64,000 nt of DNA from Lewinellaceae bacterium (GTDB lineage Bacteria > Bacteroidota > Bacteroidia > Chitinophagales > Saprospiraceae): the NCBI GenBank assembly GCA_020636375.1, contig JACJXZ010000021.1, positions 1 to 64,000 of the forward strand. Reading direction: 5' to 3'. Of this stretch, positions 9,030-16,912 are shown piece after piece. The number at the start of each line of letters is the position of its first letter. Position 1 is the stretch's first letter. The position numbers were made by a program, and so were the translations under genes. Below the pieces are notes generated by a model. The model was not told the origin of the DNA. It saw nothing but the letters and a program-made list of their open reading frames with translations, and made no database searches.

Positions 9030-11396
9030 ATGAAGCCGCTATCTGCTTATCTCCTACCCGGGTTTTTGGCAATGGCTTTTCTATCCGTTTCTGCCCAGAA
9101 CCCCACCCAATCCATCAAAGGAACCATAGTGGACAAAGACACCCGCCAGCCCCTGATCGGCGCTACCGTCATTGTCGCCACCGCCGAAGGGCAGCCGGGG
9201 ACAGTCACCGATTACGACGGGCGCTTCGAACTGCCGGCTGTGCCGGTCGGCCGCCACCGCATCGAGTTCCAGTACCTGGGATACGAGCCGTACGTCATCG
9301 GCGACGCCATCCTCAATTCCGCCCGGGAACTCGTCCTGGACGTTCAACTGGTCGAACGGGCCGTCGTCACCGAAGAAGTGGTCATCACCGCCCGCGCCCA
9401 CGGCAACGAGCCCCTCAATGAACTGGCCATGGTCAGCACCCGGTCCTTCTCGGTGGAAGAGACCCAGCGCTACGCCGCCAGCGCCAACGACCCCAGCCGC
9501 ATGGCCGTCGGCTTCCCCGGGGTGCAGGCCAACCGGGACGCCCGCAGCGACATCGTCATCCGCGGCAACTCGGGCATCGGCCTGCTGTGGCGCCTCGAAG
9601 GGATCGACATCCCCAACCCCAACCACTTCGCCCGCAAAGGCTCGTCCGGCGGCGGCATCACCATCTTCAGCGTGAGCATGCTCAGCAACTCGGATTTCTC
9701 CACCGGCGCCTTCCCGGCCGAATACGGCAACGCCTTCTCCGGGGTGTTCGACATCAAATTCCGAAACGGCAATACGGAACACCGGGAGTACACCTTCCGC
9801 GCCGGCATGCTCGGGCTGGACTTTTCTACCGAAGGGCCTATCCGCCGGGGCAAAAGCGCCTACCTGGTCAATTACCGGTACTCCACCCTCGGCATCCTGG
9901 ACGCCATGGACATCCGCCTGGTCGACGAACGCGAAAGCAACCGCTTTCAGGACCTCTCCTTCAAACTCCATTTCAACAGCGAGAACGGCAAACACATCAC
10001 TTCTGTATGGGGCATCGGCGGACTGAGCGATGAATTCTTCGAGGCGGTAAAAGGGGTGGATAACTGGGAAACCTACACCGATTACCAAACCCGCGATTTC
10101 GATACCGATATGGGCGCGGTGGGCGTCAACCACAGCTACCTCATCGACGGCAAGTCCTACCTGCGCACCAGCCTGGCGGTAATGGGGCAGAAGGTGCTGT
10201 TCCGGAATGATACCCTGACCCGGGAGCTGGAACCTGCCATCGTCAACGATGAACTGTACAAAAACAGCCGGCTGGTGCTGGCTTCCTATTACAACCGCAA
10301 GCTCTCTTCCCGGGCGGCCTTCAAAGGCGGCTTCATCGCGAGCCGCTTGTCGTACGACCTCTTTTTCCGGTATCTGCTAGGCACAGCCTACCGCACCTAT
10401 CTCGACGAACAGGGCGGCACTTTCCTCCTGCAGCCTTACGCCAACCTTCGACTGATGCCTCACGCCCGCTGGACGGCCAACCTGGGCCTGCATGCCATGT
10501 ACTTCACCCTGAACGGAAGCGCCAGCCTGGAACCCAGGCTAGGGGTGCGCTTTCAGGCCACAGAAGCCGCCTCCTTTAGTTTTGCCTACGGCCTGCACAG
10601 CCGCATCCTGCCCATCGGCGCCTATTTTACCCTCGTGGAAGCCGGCGCAGGAGAGGTATCCCAACCCAATGAAGAACTGGGGTTGATAAAAGCCCACCAC
10701 TTCGTCCTGGGATATGACCAACTGCTGGGCAAAAGCCAGCGGCTCCGCCTGGAAGCTTACTACCAGCGCCTGTTCAACGTGCCGGTAAGCGTTGACCCGC
10801 AGAGCACATTTTCCCTGATCAACCAGATCGAAGGATACGCTACCCGGGAACTGGTGAATGAAGGGACGGGCACAAATATTGGGCTGGACATCACCTACGA
10901 ACAATTTTTCACCAACGGGGCCTTCTTTATCGCCGCCGCTTCCGTCTTCAATTCTACCTACGAACCGCTCAACGGGGAAACTTATGACACCCGGTACAAC
11001 AGCCAGTTGCTCGGCTCTTTCATGGGCGGCAAAGAATGGCCGGCCGGAGATCGGGGTACGCTTCAGACGGGCTTGCGGCTGCTGTACAGCGGCGGCCAGC
11101 GCATCACGCCCATCCTTTCCCCGGCGCGCGACCCCTTTTCGCCAGCTGATCCCCTGCTCGACGAATCCCGCCCGTTTTCCCTGCAGGTCGGCGATTACTT
11201 CCGGCCTGACCTGCGCGTGGCCTACCGGCGGGACAACCCGGCCAATGCCTGGTACATCGCCCTCGATGTCCAGAATGTGATCAGCCGCAACAACGACGAC
11301 GCGCTGGATTACAACTACGACCCCGATCTGGGAAAATGGGTGTTCGGCTTCCAGTCGGGCATCGTCCCCGTCCTGAGTTTCCAGATCGACCTGTAA
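9030..11396 (+). CDS. TonB-dependent receptor with CarboxypepD_reg domain
   Basis: This is a 788-aa outer-membrane transporter. After a signal peptide (cleavage near VSAQ, residue ~22), residues ~28-115 form a CarboxypepD_reg-like domain (GTIVDKDTRQPLIGATVIV, FQYLGYEPY). A plug region follows (ARSDIVIRGNSGIG, LEGIDIPNPNHFA, AFPAEYGNAFSGVFDIKFR). The rest is beta-barrel-like with alternating aromatic strands to the end. It takes up a substrate using TonB energy from the inner membrane. No SusD-like partner or catabolic genes are adjacent, so the substrate cannot be inferred. The frame is intact. Confidence 0.93.
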   Translation: MKPLSAYLLPGFLAMAFLSVSAQNPTQSIKGTIVDKDTRQPLIGATVIVATAEGQPGTVTDYDGRFELPAVPVGRHRIEFQYLGYEPYVIGDAILNSARELVLDVQLVERAVVTEEVVITARAHGNEPLNELAMVSTRSFSVEETQRYAASANDPSRMAVGFPGVQANRDARSDIVIRGNSGIGLLWRLEGIDIPNPNHFARKGSSGGGITIFSVSMLSNSDFSTGAFPAEYGNAFSGVFDIKFRNGNTEHREYTFRAGMLGLDFSTEGPIRRGKSAYLVNYRYSTLGILDAMDIRLVDERESNRFQDLSFKLHFNSENGKHITSVWGIGGLSDEFFEAVKGVDNWETYTDYQTRDFDTDMGAVGVNHSYLIDGKSYLRTSLAVMGQKVLFRNDTLTRELEPAIVNDELYKNSRLVLASYYNRKLSSRAAFKGGFIASRLSYDLFFRYLLGTAYRTYLDEQGGTFLLQPYANLRLMPHARWTANLGLHAMYFTLNGSASLEPRLGVRFQATEAASFSFAYGLHSRILPIGAYFTLVEAGAGEVSQPNEELGLIKAHHFVLGYDQLLGKSQRLRLEAYYQRLFNVPVSVDPQSTFSLINQIEGYATRELVNEGTGTNIGLDITYEQFFTNGAFFIAAASVFNSTYEPLNGETYDTRYNSQLLGSFMGGKEWPAGDRGTLQTGLRLLYSGGQRITPILSPARDPFSPADPLLDESRPFSLQVGDYFRPDLRVAYRRDNPANAWYIALDVQNVISRNNDDALDYNYDPDLGKWVFGFQSGIVPVLSFQIDL

Positions 11397-11959
11397 TGTT
11401 GCGTTTGGAAAGCCGGCTTGCTGAGCCCCGCCCGGTGCCGGTTTTCCAAACGGAACCTGGCTTGCCCGGTGTGCCCCTGCCATTCCTCTTGTTTTCCTCC
11501 GCTTGTCAAAATGGCCTTTATTCCTCCGGCCAGGCAGGGAGTCGTTCCTCCGGAAAAGGGGCCAATCTCCCGTTCCCTAACGCAGGCCGCCCTTTACTGA
11601 AAAAAACAACCCCGTTGAGTAGATAGAGCCCTTTTGTTATCTGAAAATTGTAGTTCTTTGACTTGAGATCACATACAATCCATTTTTAGTTTACGCTTCC
11701 GGCAAAACTAAAATTCTTTAGTTTTTTAACCCGGAAGCATAAAATAATCCCGTGAACATTTTTTTGGCTGCCAAATATGTGTATCTTTAAGCCGAACATG
11801 TTTTTATTATAATCCCGTAAAGTTTAGTTCCATGAACATGAAACCAACACTTGGCAGCCCAATGTGGCAGGAATCCACATTTTTGACCCTCAATTCCGAG
11901 CCACCCTAACTTCTGCCAATCATAATTCCCAAACGGCAGGATGTACGGTATCCTCCGAA
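11397..11959. other. Intergenic region with nested inverted repeats
   Basis: I see no convincing gene. Inverted repeats present: CGCTTCCGG...AAAACTAAA with TTTAGTTTT...CCGGAAGC (about 11693-11740), GGCTGCCAA near 11767 with TTGGCAGCC near 11852, and AATGTGG/CCACATT around 11869-11890. The pattern suggests remnants of palindromic mobile repeats. Confidence 0.5.
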
Positions 11960-11998
11960 GAATGGCCCTGACAGTGATCGTCAGGGCCATTCTCTTTT
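11960..11998 (+). terminator. Strong hairpin terminator
   Basis: GAATGGCCCTGAC and GTCAGGGCCATTC form a perfect 13-bp stem around a 7-nt loop, followed by TCTTTT. It lies between the TonB receptor and the convergent pgk gene and reads toward pgk. Confidence 0.8.
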
Positions 11999-12003
11999 CG
12001 GAC

Positions 12004-12023
12004 GGGCCACTTTTAAGTGGCCC
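12004..12023. repeat. Hairpin copy 2 of terminator-trailing repeat
   Basis: GGGCCACTTTTAAGTGGCCC forms a 9-bp stem. It directly follows the terminator T-run, as at 8845, and ends 10 bp before the pgk stop codon, so it may also act on pgk transcripts. Confidence 0.7.
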
Positions 12024-12032
12024 GTATCCTGA

Positions 12033-13235
12033 CTACCCCTTCACCGCCTTTATCCCCGGCAGTTCCTTGCCTTCCAGGAATTCCAGCATGGCGCCGCCGC
12101 CGGTGGAGACGTGGCTGATCTCGCCGGCCAGCCCCATCTGGTTGACTGCCGCTACGCTGTCTCCGCCGCCGACCAGCGAGAAAGCGCCATTTTTGGTGGC
12201 TTCGGCTGTTGCTTCGGCAATGGCTTTGGTGCCGTTGGCGAACTTTTCCATCTCAAAAACGCCCATAGGGCCGTTCCAGAGCAGGGTCCTGGAGCGGCGG
12301 ATCACATCGGCGTAAGCCTTGCGGGCCTTCTCGCCTATGTCCAGCCCCATCCACCCGTCGGGGATGGCCAGGCTGTTGGCCGAGGCCGACTGAGCGGCGG
12401 CATCGAACTTGTCGGCGATGATGGAGTCTTCAGGCAGCAGCAGTGTCACGCCTTTGTTTTTGGCCTTTTCCAGCAGTTTCAGCGCGAGGCCCAGTTTGTC
12501 TTCTTCGACCAGGGAGTTGCCAACCTGGCCGCCCTGCGCCTTCAGGAAGGTGTAAGCCATGCCGCCGCCGATCAGCAGGTTGTCGACAAAGTCGATCAGG
12601 CGTTCCAGGAGCAGGATTTTGTCCGACACCTTGGCGCCGCCGATGATGGCGGTGAGCGGCCGCTGCGGGTTGCTCATCACCTTCTCGGCATTGCTGACCT
12701 CCGCGTCCATCAGGAAGCCAAATTCCTTGGCGCCCTGGTCGAAGAACTGAGCAATGGTAGTGGTCGATGCATGAGCCCGGTGGGCGGTGCCGAACGCGTC
12801 GTTGACATAGACATCGGCCAGTTCCGCCAATTGTTTGGCCAGCGCCTCGTTGCCTTTGGATTCGCCGGGCTCGAAGCGGGTGTTTTCCAGCAGCAGCACT
12901 TCGCCCGGTTGCAGGGCGCGTGCCATTTTCGTGGCCTTTTCCCCGACCAGTTCATCGCAGAACTTCACCTCCACGCCTAGCAGGCTGGAAAGGTGGCCGA
13001 CGAGATGGCGCAGCGTGAATTTCTCTTTATCGATACTGCCGTCCGGAAGCAGCTTCTTCTCCGGCCGCCCCAGGTGAGACATCAGGATGGCGGAACCGCC
13101 ATGATCGATGATGTGCCTGATGGTGGGCAGTGCGCCCCGGATGCGCGTATCGTCTGTTATATTGTAATTGCTGTCGAGCGGGACGTTGAAATCCACCCGG
13201 ACAATGGCTTTTTTGCCTTGATAGTTGATTTTCAT
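12033..13235 (-). CDS. pgk: Phosphoglycerate kinase
   Basis: Cytoplasmic glycolytic enzyme transferring phosphate from 1,3-bisphosphoglycerate to ADP. The start at 13235 is preferred over an in-frame ATG 37 codons upstream because the conserved protein begins MKINYQGKKAIVRVDFNVPL. Substrate-binding DFNVPLDS and MSHLGRP, the FEPGESKGNEALA loop, the IIGGAKVSDK segment and the C-terminal nucleotide site VGGGDSVAAV are all present. At 400 aa it has the usual full length. It lies 240 bp downstream of gap on the same strand; they are probably co-regulated glycolytic neighbours. The frame is intact. Confidence 0.97.
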   Translation of the reverse strand: MKINYQGKKAIVRVDFNVPLDSNYNITDDTRIRGALPTIRHIIDHGGSAILMSHLGRPEKKLLPDGSIDKEKFTLRHLVGHLSSLLGVEVKFCDELVGEKATKMARALQPGEVLLLENTRFEPGESKGNEALAKQLAELADVYVNDAFGTAHRAHASTTTIAQFFDQGAKEFGFLMDAEVSNAEKVMSNPQRPLTAIIGGAKVSDKILLLERLIDFVDNLLIGGGMAYTFLKAQGGQVGNSLVEEDKLGLALKLLEKAKNKGVTLLLPEDSIIADKFDAAAQSASANSLAIPDGWMGLDIGEKARKAYADVIRRSRTLLWNGPMGVFEMEKFANGTKAIAEATAEATKNGAFSLVGGGDSVAAVNQMGLAGEISHVSTGGGAMLEFLEGKELPGIKAVKG

Positions 13236-13301
13236 GGCTAAGTATTGTGGGGAGTGAAGGAATGAAGGAATTTTACCCGGCCGAGGCAAGAGGACGGGGG
13301 A

Positions 13302-13335
13302 GGAATGAATGGCTAAGGGAGTCAGCCATCCATTC
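13302..13335. terminator. Hairpin between gap and pgk
   Basis: GAATGAATGGCT and AGCCATCCATTC form a 12-bp stem with one mismatch in the 239-bp gap-pgk spacer. No T-run follows on the minus strand, so it may be an attenuator or an mRNA-stabilising structure rather than a terminator. Confidence 0.45.
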
Positions 13336-13474
13336 CCTTCGTTCATGATTTGGCTTCGGCCGGCCCGTTTCCGGCAGTTAAGCTATCATTCTGAGCCGGG
13401 CAGACTGGTGGCGGAAAGCCGTATACCGTACAAACCCCTAAGTCACAGCCCAGCTTCATGCAAACAGCCGGCCA

Positions 13475-14470
13475 TTACTTCAGGATCCTTACCGCCAGGT
13501 CGGCCAGGCGGGCGGAATAACCGGCTTCGTTGTCGTACCAGCCCACAACCTTGACCAGGTTGTCGATGACCATCGTCAGTTCGCTGTCGAAGATGCAGGA
13601 GTGTTCGTTGCCGACGATGTCGGCGGATACGATCGGGTCTTCATTATATTCGAGGATGCCTTTGAGCGCGCCCTCGGAAGCTTTTTTAAAAGCGGCGTTG
13701 ACGGCGGCGGCGTCCACCGGGTTTTTGACTATGACGGTAAAATCGGTAACTGAACCGGTGGGCACCGGCACGCGCATGGCGTTGCCGTTCAGCTTGCCCT
13801 TGAGGTGGGGCAGCACTTCGCCCACAGCCTTGGCGGCGCCGGTCGAAGTGGGCACCACGGAAATGGCGGCGGCACGGGCGCGGCGCAGGTCGCGGTGCGG
13901 TGCGTCCAGGATGTTCTGGTCGCCGGTGTAAGCGTGGATGGTAGTCATGAACCCACGCTCGATGGTGCAGAGGTCATCCAGCACTTTAACCATCGGTGCC
14001 AGGCAGTTGGTGGTGCAGGAGGCGTTGGAGAAGATATTGGCGTCGGCGTTGATCTTCTCGTCGTTCACGCCCAGTACGATCGTCGGGATGTTGCCCCCTT
14101 TGGCCGGGGCGGAGATGACGACCTTCCTGGCGCCGGCTTCCAGGTGCCAGCCTGCTTTTTCAGCGTTGGTGAACAAGCCGGTACATTCCAGCACCAGGTC
14201 GACGCCCATTTCTTTCCAGGGCAATTTCTTGGGGTCTCTTTCCGCCATGGCGGCAATGGTTTTGCCGTTGACGTAGAGGTTGTTGTCGTCGGAGGTCACC
14301 GTGCCGTTGAATTTTCCCTGCACGGAGTCGTACTTCAGGAGGTGCGCCAGGGTGTGGTTGTCGGTCAGGTCATTGACGGCTACGACTTCCACGCCTTTCA
14401 TGTTGAGCAGGTTGCGGAAAGTGAGCCTTCCAATCCGGCCAAAGCCATTGATAGCAATTTTTTTGGACAT
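13475..14470 (-). CDS. gap: Glyceraldehyde-3-phosphate dehydrogenase, type I
   Basis: 331-aa cytoplasmic enzyme that oxidises and phosphorylates glyceraldehyde-3-phosphate with NAD+. The N-terminal Rossmann motif NGFGRIGRL, the catalytic Cys near residue 152 in SNASCTTNCLAP, the catalytic His near 179 in TTIHAYTGDQ, and the C-terminal WYDNEAGYS are all present. It is full length and intact. The start ATG at 14470 is the family start. pgk follows downstream on the same strand. A TAnnTTTG -7 box overlapping a TTTTACAC element lies about 105 bp upstream. Confidence 0.97.
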   Translation of the reverse strand: MSKKIAINGFGRIGRLTFRNLLNMKGVEVVAVNDLTDNHTLAHLLKYDSVQGKFNGTVTSDDNNLYVNGKTIAAMAERDPKKLPWKEMGVDLVLECTGLFTNAEKAGWHLEAGARKVVISAPAKGGNIPTIVLGVNDEKINADANIFSNASCTTNCLAPMVKVLDDLCTIERGFMTTIHAYTGDQNILDAPHRDLRRARAAAISVVPTSTGAAKAVGEVLPHLKGKLNGNAMRVPVPTGSVTDFTVIVKNPVDAAAVNAAFKKASEGALKGILEYNEDPIVSADIVGNEHSCIFDSELTMVIDNLVKVVGWYDNEAGYSARLADLAVRILK

Positions 14471-14572
14471 GGTTTTATGTGATTTTGTTTTCTGAAAATG
14501 TTCTCGTTAGTGTGGTGTTCGCTCGCGATGGGCATCAGGTGTTTGGCTATTTCGGCTATTTCTTGTCTTCCG

Positions 14573-14588
14573 CAAACTTAGTGTAAAA
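14573..14588 (-). promoter_or_regulatory. gap promoter -7 box with TTTTACAC element
   Basis: On the minus strand the sequence reads TTTTACACTAAGTTTG. TAAGTTTG matches the Bacteroidota -7 consensus TAnnTTTG. The same 16-mer apart from the two n positions occurs upstream of the sugar kinase-pfkA pair (56945-56960). A TTG lies upstream but at shorter than usual spacing, so the -33 box is uncertain. Confidence 0.5.
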
Positions 14589-14731
14589 GTAACAATAATC
14601 GGCAGGTGTTCGTTTTCCCGCTCCCCCCTTTTTATTTTTTTTTTTGAACCATTTATTCCCGCCAGGGGTTACTGCTCTTAAGTTTCTGCTTTACGGGACC
14701 ACAAAGGTAGAAAAAAGTTTTGCGATAATAT

Positions 14732-14761
14732 TTTGCTTTTTTTAGAAAGAACTTATATTTG
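14732..14761 (+). promoter_or_regulatory. tRNA-Glu promoter (Bacteroidota type)
   Basis: TTTG at 14732-14735, an 18-nt spacer and TATATTTG at 14754-14761 match the Bacteroidota -33/-7 consensus. Initiation would fall near 14768, about 35 nt before the tRNA. Confidence 0.7.
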
Positions 14762-14802
14762 CATCCGCTTTGAGGGATAAAGATTCCGATAGCGTTAAAT
14801 TT

Positions 14803-14874
14803 GGCCCGTTCGTCTAGGGGTTAGGACGCAGGATTTTCATTCCTGAAACACGGGTTCGATTCCCGTACGGGCTG
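14803..14874 (+). tRNA. tRNA-Glu (TTC)
   Basis: The cloverleaf can be drawn: acceptor GGCCCGT with ACGGGCT (a G-T closing pair), a D arm with GTCTAGGGGTTAGGAC, anticodon stem CAGGA/TCCTG with loop TTTTCAT giving anticodon TTC, and a T arm with GGGTTCGATTCCC. The discriminator base is G and CCA is not encoded. TTC reads glutamate codons GAA/GAG. Confidence 0.95.
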
Positions 14875-14879
14875 CTGCG

Positions 14880-14908
14880 AGGCGGAGTTTTATACTCCGC
14901 CTTTTTTG
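14880..14908 (+). terminator. tRNA-Glu terminator
   Basis: GGCGGAGT and ACTCCGCC pair around a short loop and are followed by TTTTTTG, immediately after the tRNA. Confidence 0.85.
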
Positions 14909-14962
14909 TTTATGGTGTATGTTTATGTCATAGAGAGCCAGAAGGACGGCCGGCGCTATGTA

Positions 14963-16745
14963 GGGCGTCCTCAAAAAGTCAGCGGCAATTTTGCCTCATT
15001 GCGAAGGCCGGGCTGAGGTTTACTTGGCCCACCGAGCCATCTACTCCAAAAATAGAATTAATATTGGCTTCACGCCCGGCAACCTGTTTGCACAAGCGGC
15101 GACAGCGGCTAAAAATTAATACTAAAAATGCCCCGCCCAACTTTATTACGTTGAGCGCCAGCAGAATAAGGCCGATGCAGGCATAGGAAGTATCTTCTCG
15201 CCGCGTCTGTATGTCATCCAGCCCATATTTTGATTTTCCTTGCCCAAATTTACCTTCTATCTCTGAGCGTTTGTTTTGTTCTTTCTTGCGTTTTTGTTTC
15301 TCTTGGCGCGACATTTCCGGCGGCCGGCCCAATGGTTTGCCAGCGTGCCTTATCCCTTTGTCTTTGAGGTAATTGCGGTTTTCCCGGTTCAGGTATATTT
15401 GATCAACAAGTACCAACTCCGGATAATAGCCATACAGGGCTTTGTAGCCCTCTACTTGCTCTTGGAGTAGGATACCCTCATTGAAGTTGTCAAAATCAAC
15501 CTGGTCCATCCTAACGAAGCCTTCGGTTTCTGAAACGTTCAATTTTGCTCCAAACTCGGTGTGGCTACCGGCCTTGCCCCGTATGATGGGCCGGACATAG
15601 GGCTGAGCAATATTTACGATCCTGTCATCGATTCGTTTGCGCCCATCTCTATGCATAATATCTTGCTGCCGGTACAATTCCTGAATCACCCAGAGGCGTT
15701 GCCAATCCGGGAATTTCCAGTGGGCAGCATGTCCAGCTTGCTCCAGTTTATCCAGCATACAGTTAATGTGTTTAAGGTTGCGCCGCAGGTAACGAAGCTG
15801 TTTACCCCGAGTGCGTTTGATGTCTTGCTTGCCAGGCTTGCGCTTTTTAGCAAAGGCGAGGTATTCGTCATGGGCATTGCGCCGGTATGTCCTGGGCTTC
15901 TTCTTCCACAAGGAACTGCCTTGGTAGAGTTTGTCGATCAACTCCTCGCTATACACCCGCGCTTCACTCAACAGGCGCGTATCTGTCGGATAACCAATGT
16001 GTTGTGGTGCTACCGTGGCATCCATCTTCAGTGTCCCTTTGTTGCGTACTTCCTTTTCGGCTTGTTCTTTGGCAACAACTGGTTTGCTTTCTTCTGCTGG
16101 AGCCTCGGCTGCAGCTTTGCTCTCTTGCTCTTGTCCGGGTTGCTCGTCATTGCCCTCTTGTTTTGGGCCCTTCTTCCGGGGCTTAGCTCGGTGTTTTATC
16201 GCCCGCAGGCGCCGGGCCTGCTTCAATACCATGTCATTAAGTTCCTGGGCCCCTTTCTTGCCCAGGCGTTTGCGGATCTCCACAAACAGCGTGGGAACAA
16301 ACACCGGCCTGGTTTGGAAACTCGGCAGCCCCACAAAATACTGCGTGTAGATGTTTTCCTGTATATACTGAATGGTATCTTCATCTGAGATGCCTTCTAC
16401 ATGCTTAACCAACAAAGCTCCCAGGACGATACGTAAGTCAATGCTCTCGCGGCCCTGATCGGCGCTCATGCTGGAAAAGAAGACTTTAGCCATCTCATCC
16501 CAGGGCACTACCGCAGCCATATTCACCCAGCGGTTGTTGGGGTCCAATTCTTGCTCGAAAGGGGTGCGGAATAGCGATAAGCTCCGTTCACTGGCAGGCG
16601 TGTACTTGATCATCGAAGTGCAAGGATTTTTTCTAAAGTTAGCCATTTTCCTTGCATTTAGATTGCCTGGAGAAATTAGTTTTCCACATGCAACTCATTA
16701 TTTATCAACACTTTGCCGAGTTTAGTATCTTTTTTGAGGACGCCC
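14963..16745. mobile_element. IS5-like insertion sequence with TATGTA target duplication
   Basis: The 1783-bp element has 15-bp terminal inverted repeats (GGGCGTCCTCAAAAA at 14963 and its complement ending at 16745). It is flanked by identical TATGTA at 14957-14962 and 16746-16751, a 6-bp target duplication. The interior is a single minus-strand transposase. Confidence 0.9.
14979..16646 (-). CDS. IS5-like DDE transposase with DUF772 N-terminus
   Basis: This 555-aa transposase has an N-terminal DUF772-type region (RTPFEQELDPNNRWVNMA, ADQGRESIDLRIVLGALLVK). A charged Lys/Glu/Ala linker (residues ~165-205) precedes the catalytic core: Asp in TLKMDATVAPQ, Asp in ELVLVDQIYLNRENR, and Glu in RSEIEGKFGQGKSKYGLDD. 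The family places it near the IS5/IS1182 groups; I cannot choose between them. The frame is intact and the ends are intact, so the copy is potentially mobile. An internal Met at MIKYTPASERS, 11 codons in, could be the true start. Confidence 0.88.
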   Translation of the reverse strand: MANFRKNPCTSMIKYTPASERSLSLFRTPFEQELDPNNRWVNMAAVVPWDEMAKVFFSSMSADQGRESIDLRIVLGALLVKHVEGISDEDTIQYIQENIYTQYFVGLPSFQTRPVFVPTLFVEIRKRLGKKGAQELNDMVLKQARRLRAIKHRAKPRKKGPKQEGNDEQPGQEQESKAAAEAPAEESKPVVAKEQAEKEVRNKGTLKMDATVAPQHIGYPTDTRLLSEARVYSEELIDKLYQGSSLWKKKPRTYRRNAHDEYLAFAKKRKPGKQDIKRTRGKQLRYLRRNLKHINCMLDKLEQAGHAAHWKFPDWQRLWVIQELYRQQDIMHRDGRKRIDDRIVNIAQPYVRPIIRGKAGSHTEFGAKLNVSETEGFVRMDQVDFDNFNEGILLQEQVEGYKALYGYYPELVLVDQIYLNRENRNYLKDKGIRHAGKPLGRPPEMSRQEKQKRKKEQNKRSEIEGKFGQGKSKYGLDDIQTRREDTSYACIGLILLALNVIKLGGAFLVLIFSRCRRLCKQVAGREANINSIFGVDGSVGQVNLSPAFAMRQNCR

Positions 16746-16912
16746 TATGTAGGTATTGCCGGGGACGTGCCGCGCCGGCTATGGGAGCACAACGCCGGGC
16801 GCTCGAAGTCGACGTGGCCGTATTTTAAATTGACAGGGAAGAATGGCGCGCCTTCTATTCGAAGTGGCAGGAAAACACGTCGCGCCACAATCGCCAACAA
16901 CCCCTCACCCCC

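Larger units (their letters stand above)
14471..14802. other. Divergent intergenic region between gap and tRNA-Glu
   Basis: This 332-bp AT-rich stretch separates the divergently transcribed gap gene and tRNA-Glu. It contains poly-T around 14630-14645, the gap promoter candidate on the minus strand and the tRNA promoter on the plus strand. No gene is seen. Confidence 0.6.

Noticed and set aside
9081..10133. 350-codon minus-strand frame opposite the TonB receptor
   Set aside because: It is a GC-rich antisense shadow of a well-supported gene and has Val/Ala/Gly-rich low-information content.
11787..11990. 67-codon minus-strand frame between the TonB receptor and pgk
   Set aside because: It overlaps the terminator hairpin and inverted repeats; the same palindrome yields a similar peptide on the other strand, so it is not coding.
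12111..12980. 289-codon plus-strand frame opposite pgk
   Set aside because: It is antisense to the clearly identified pgk and has no family features.
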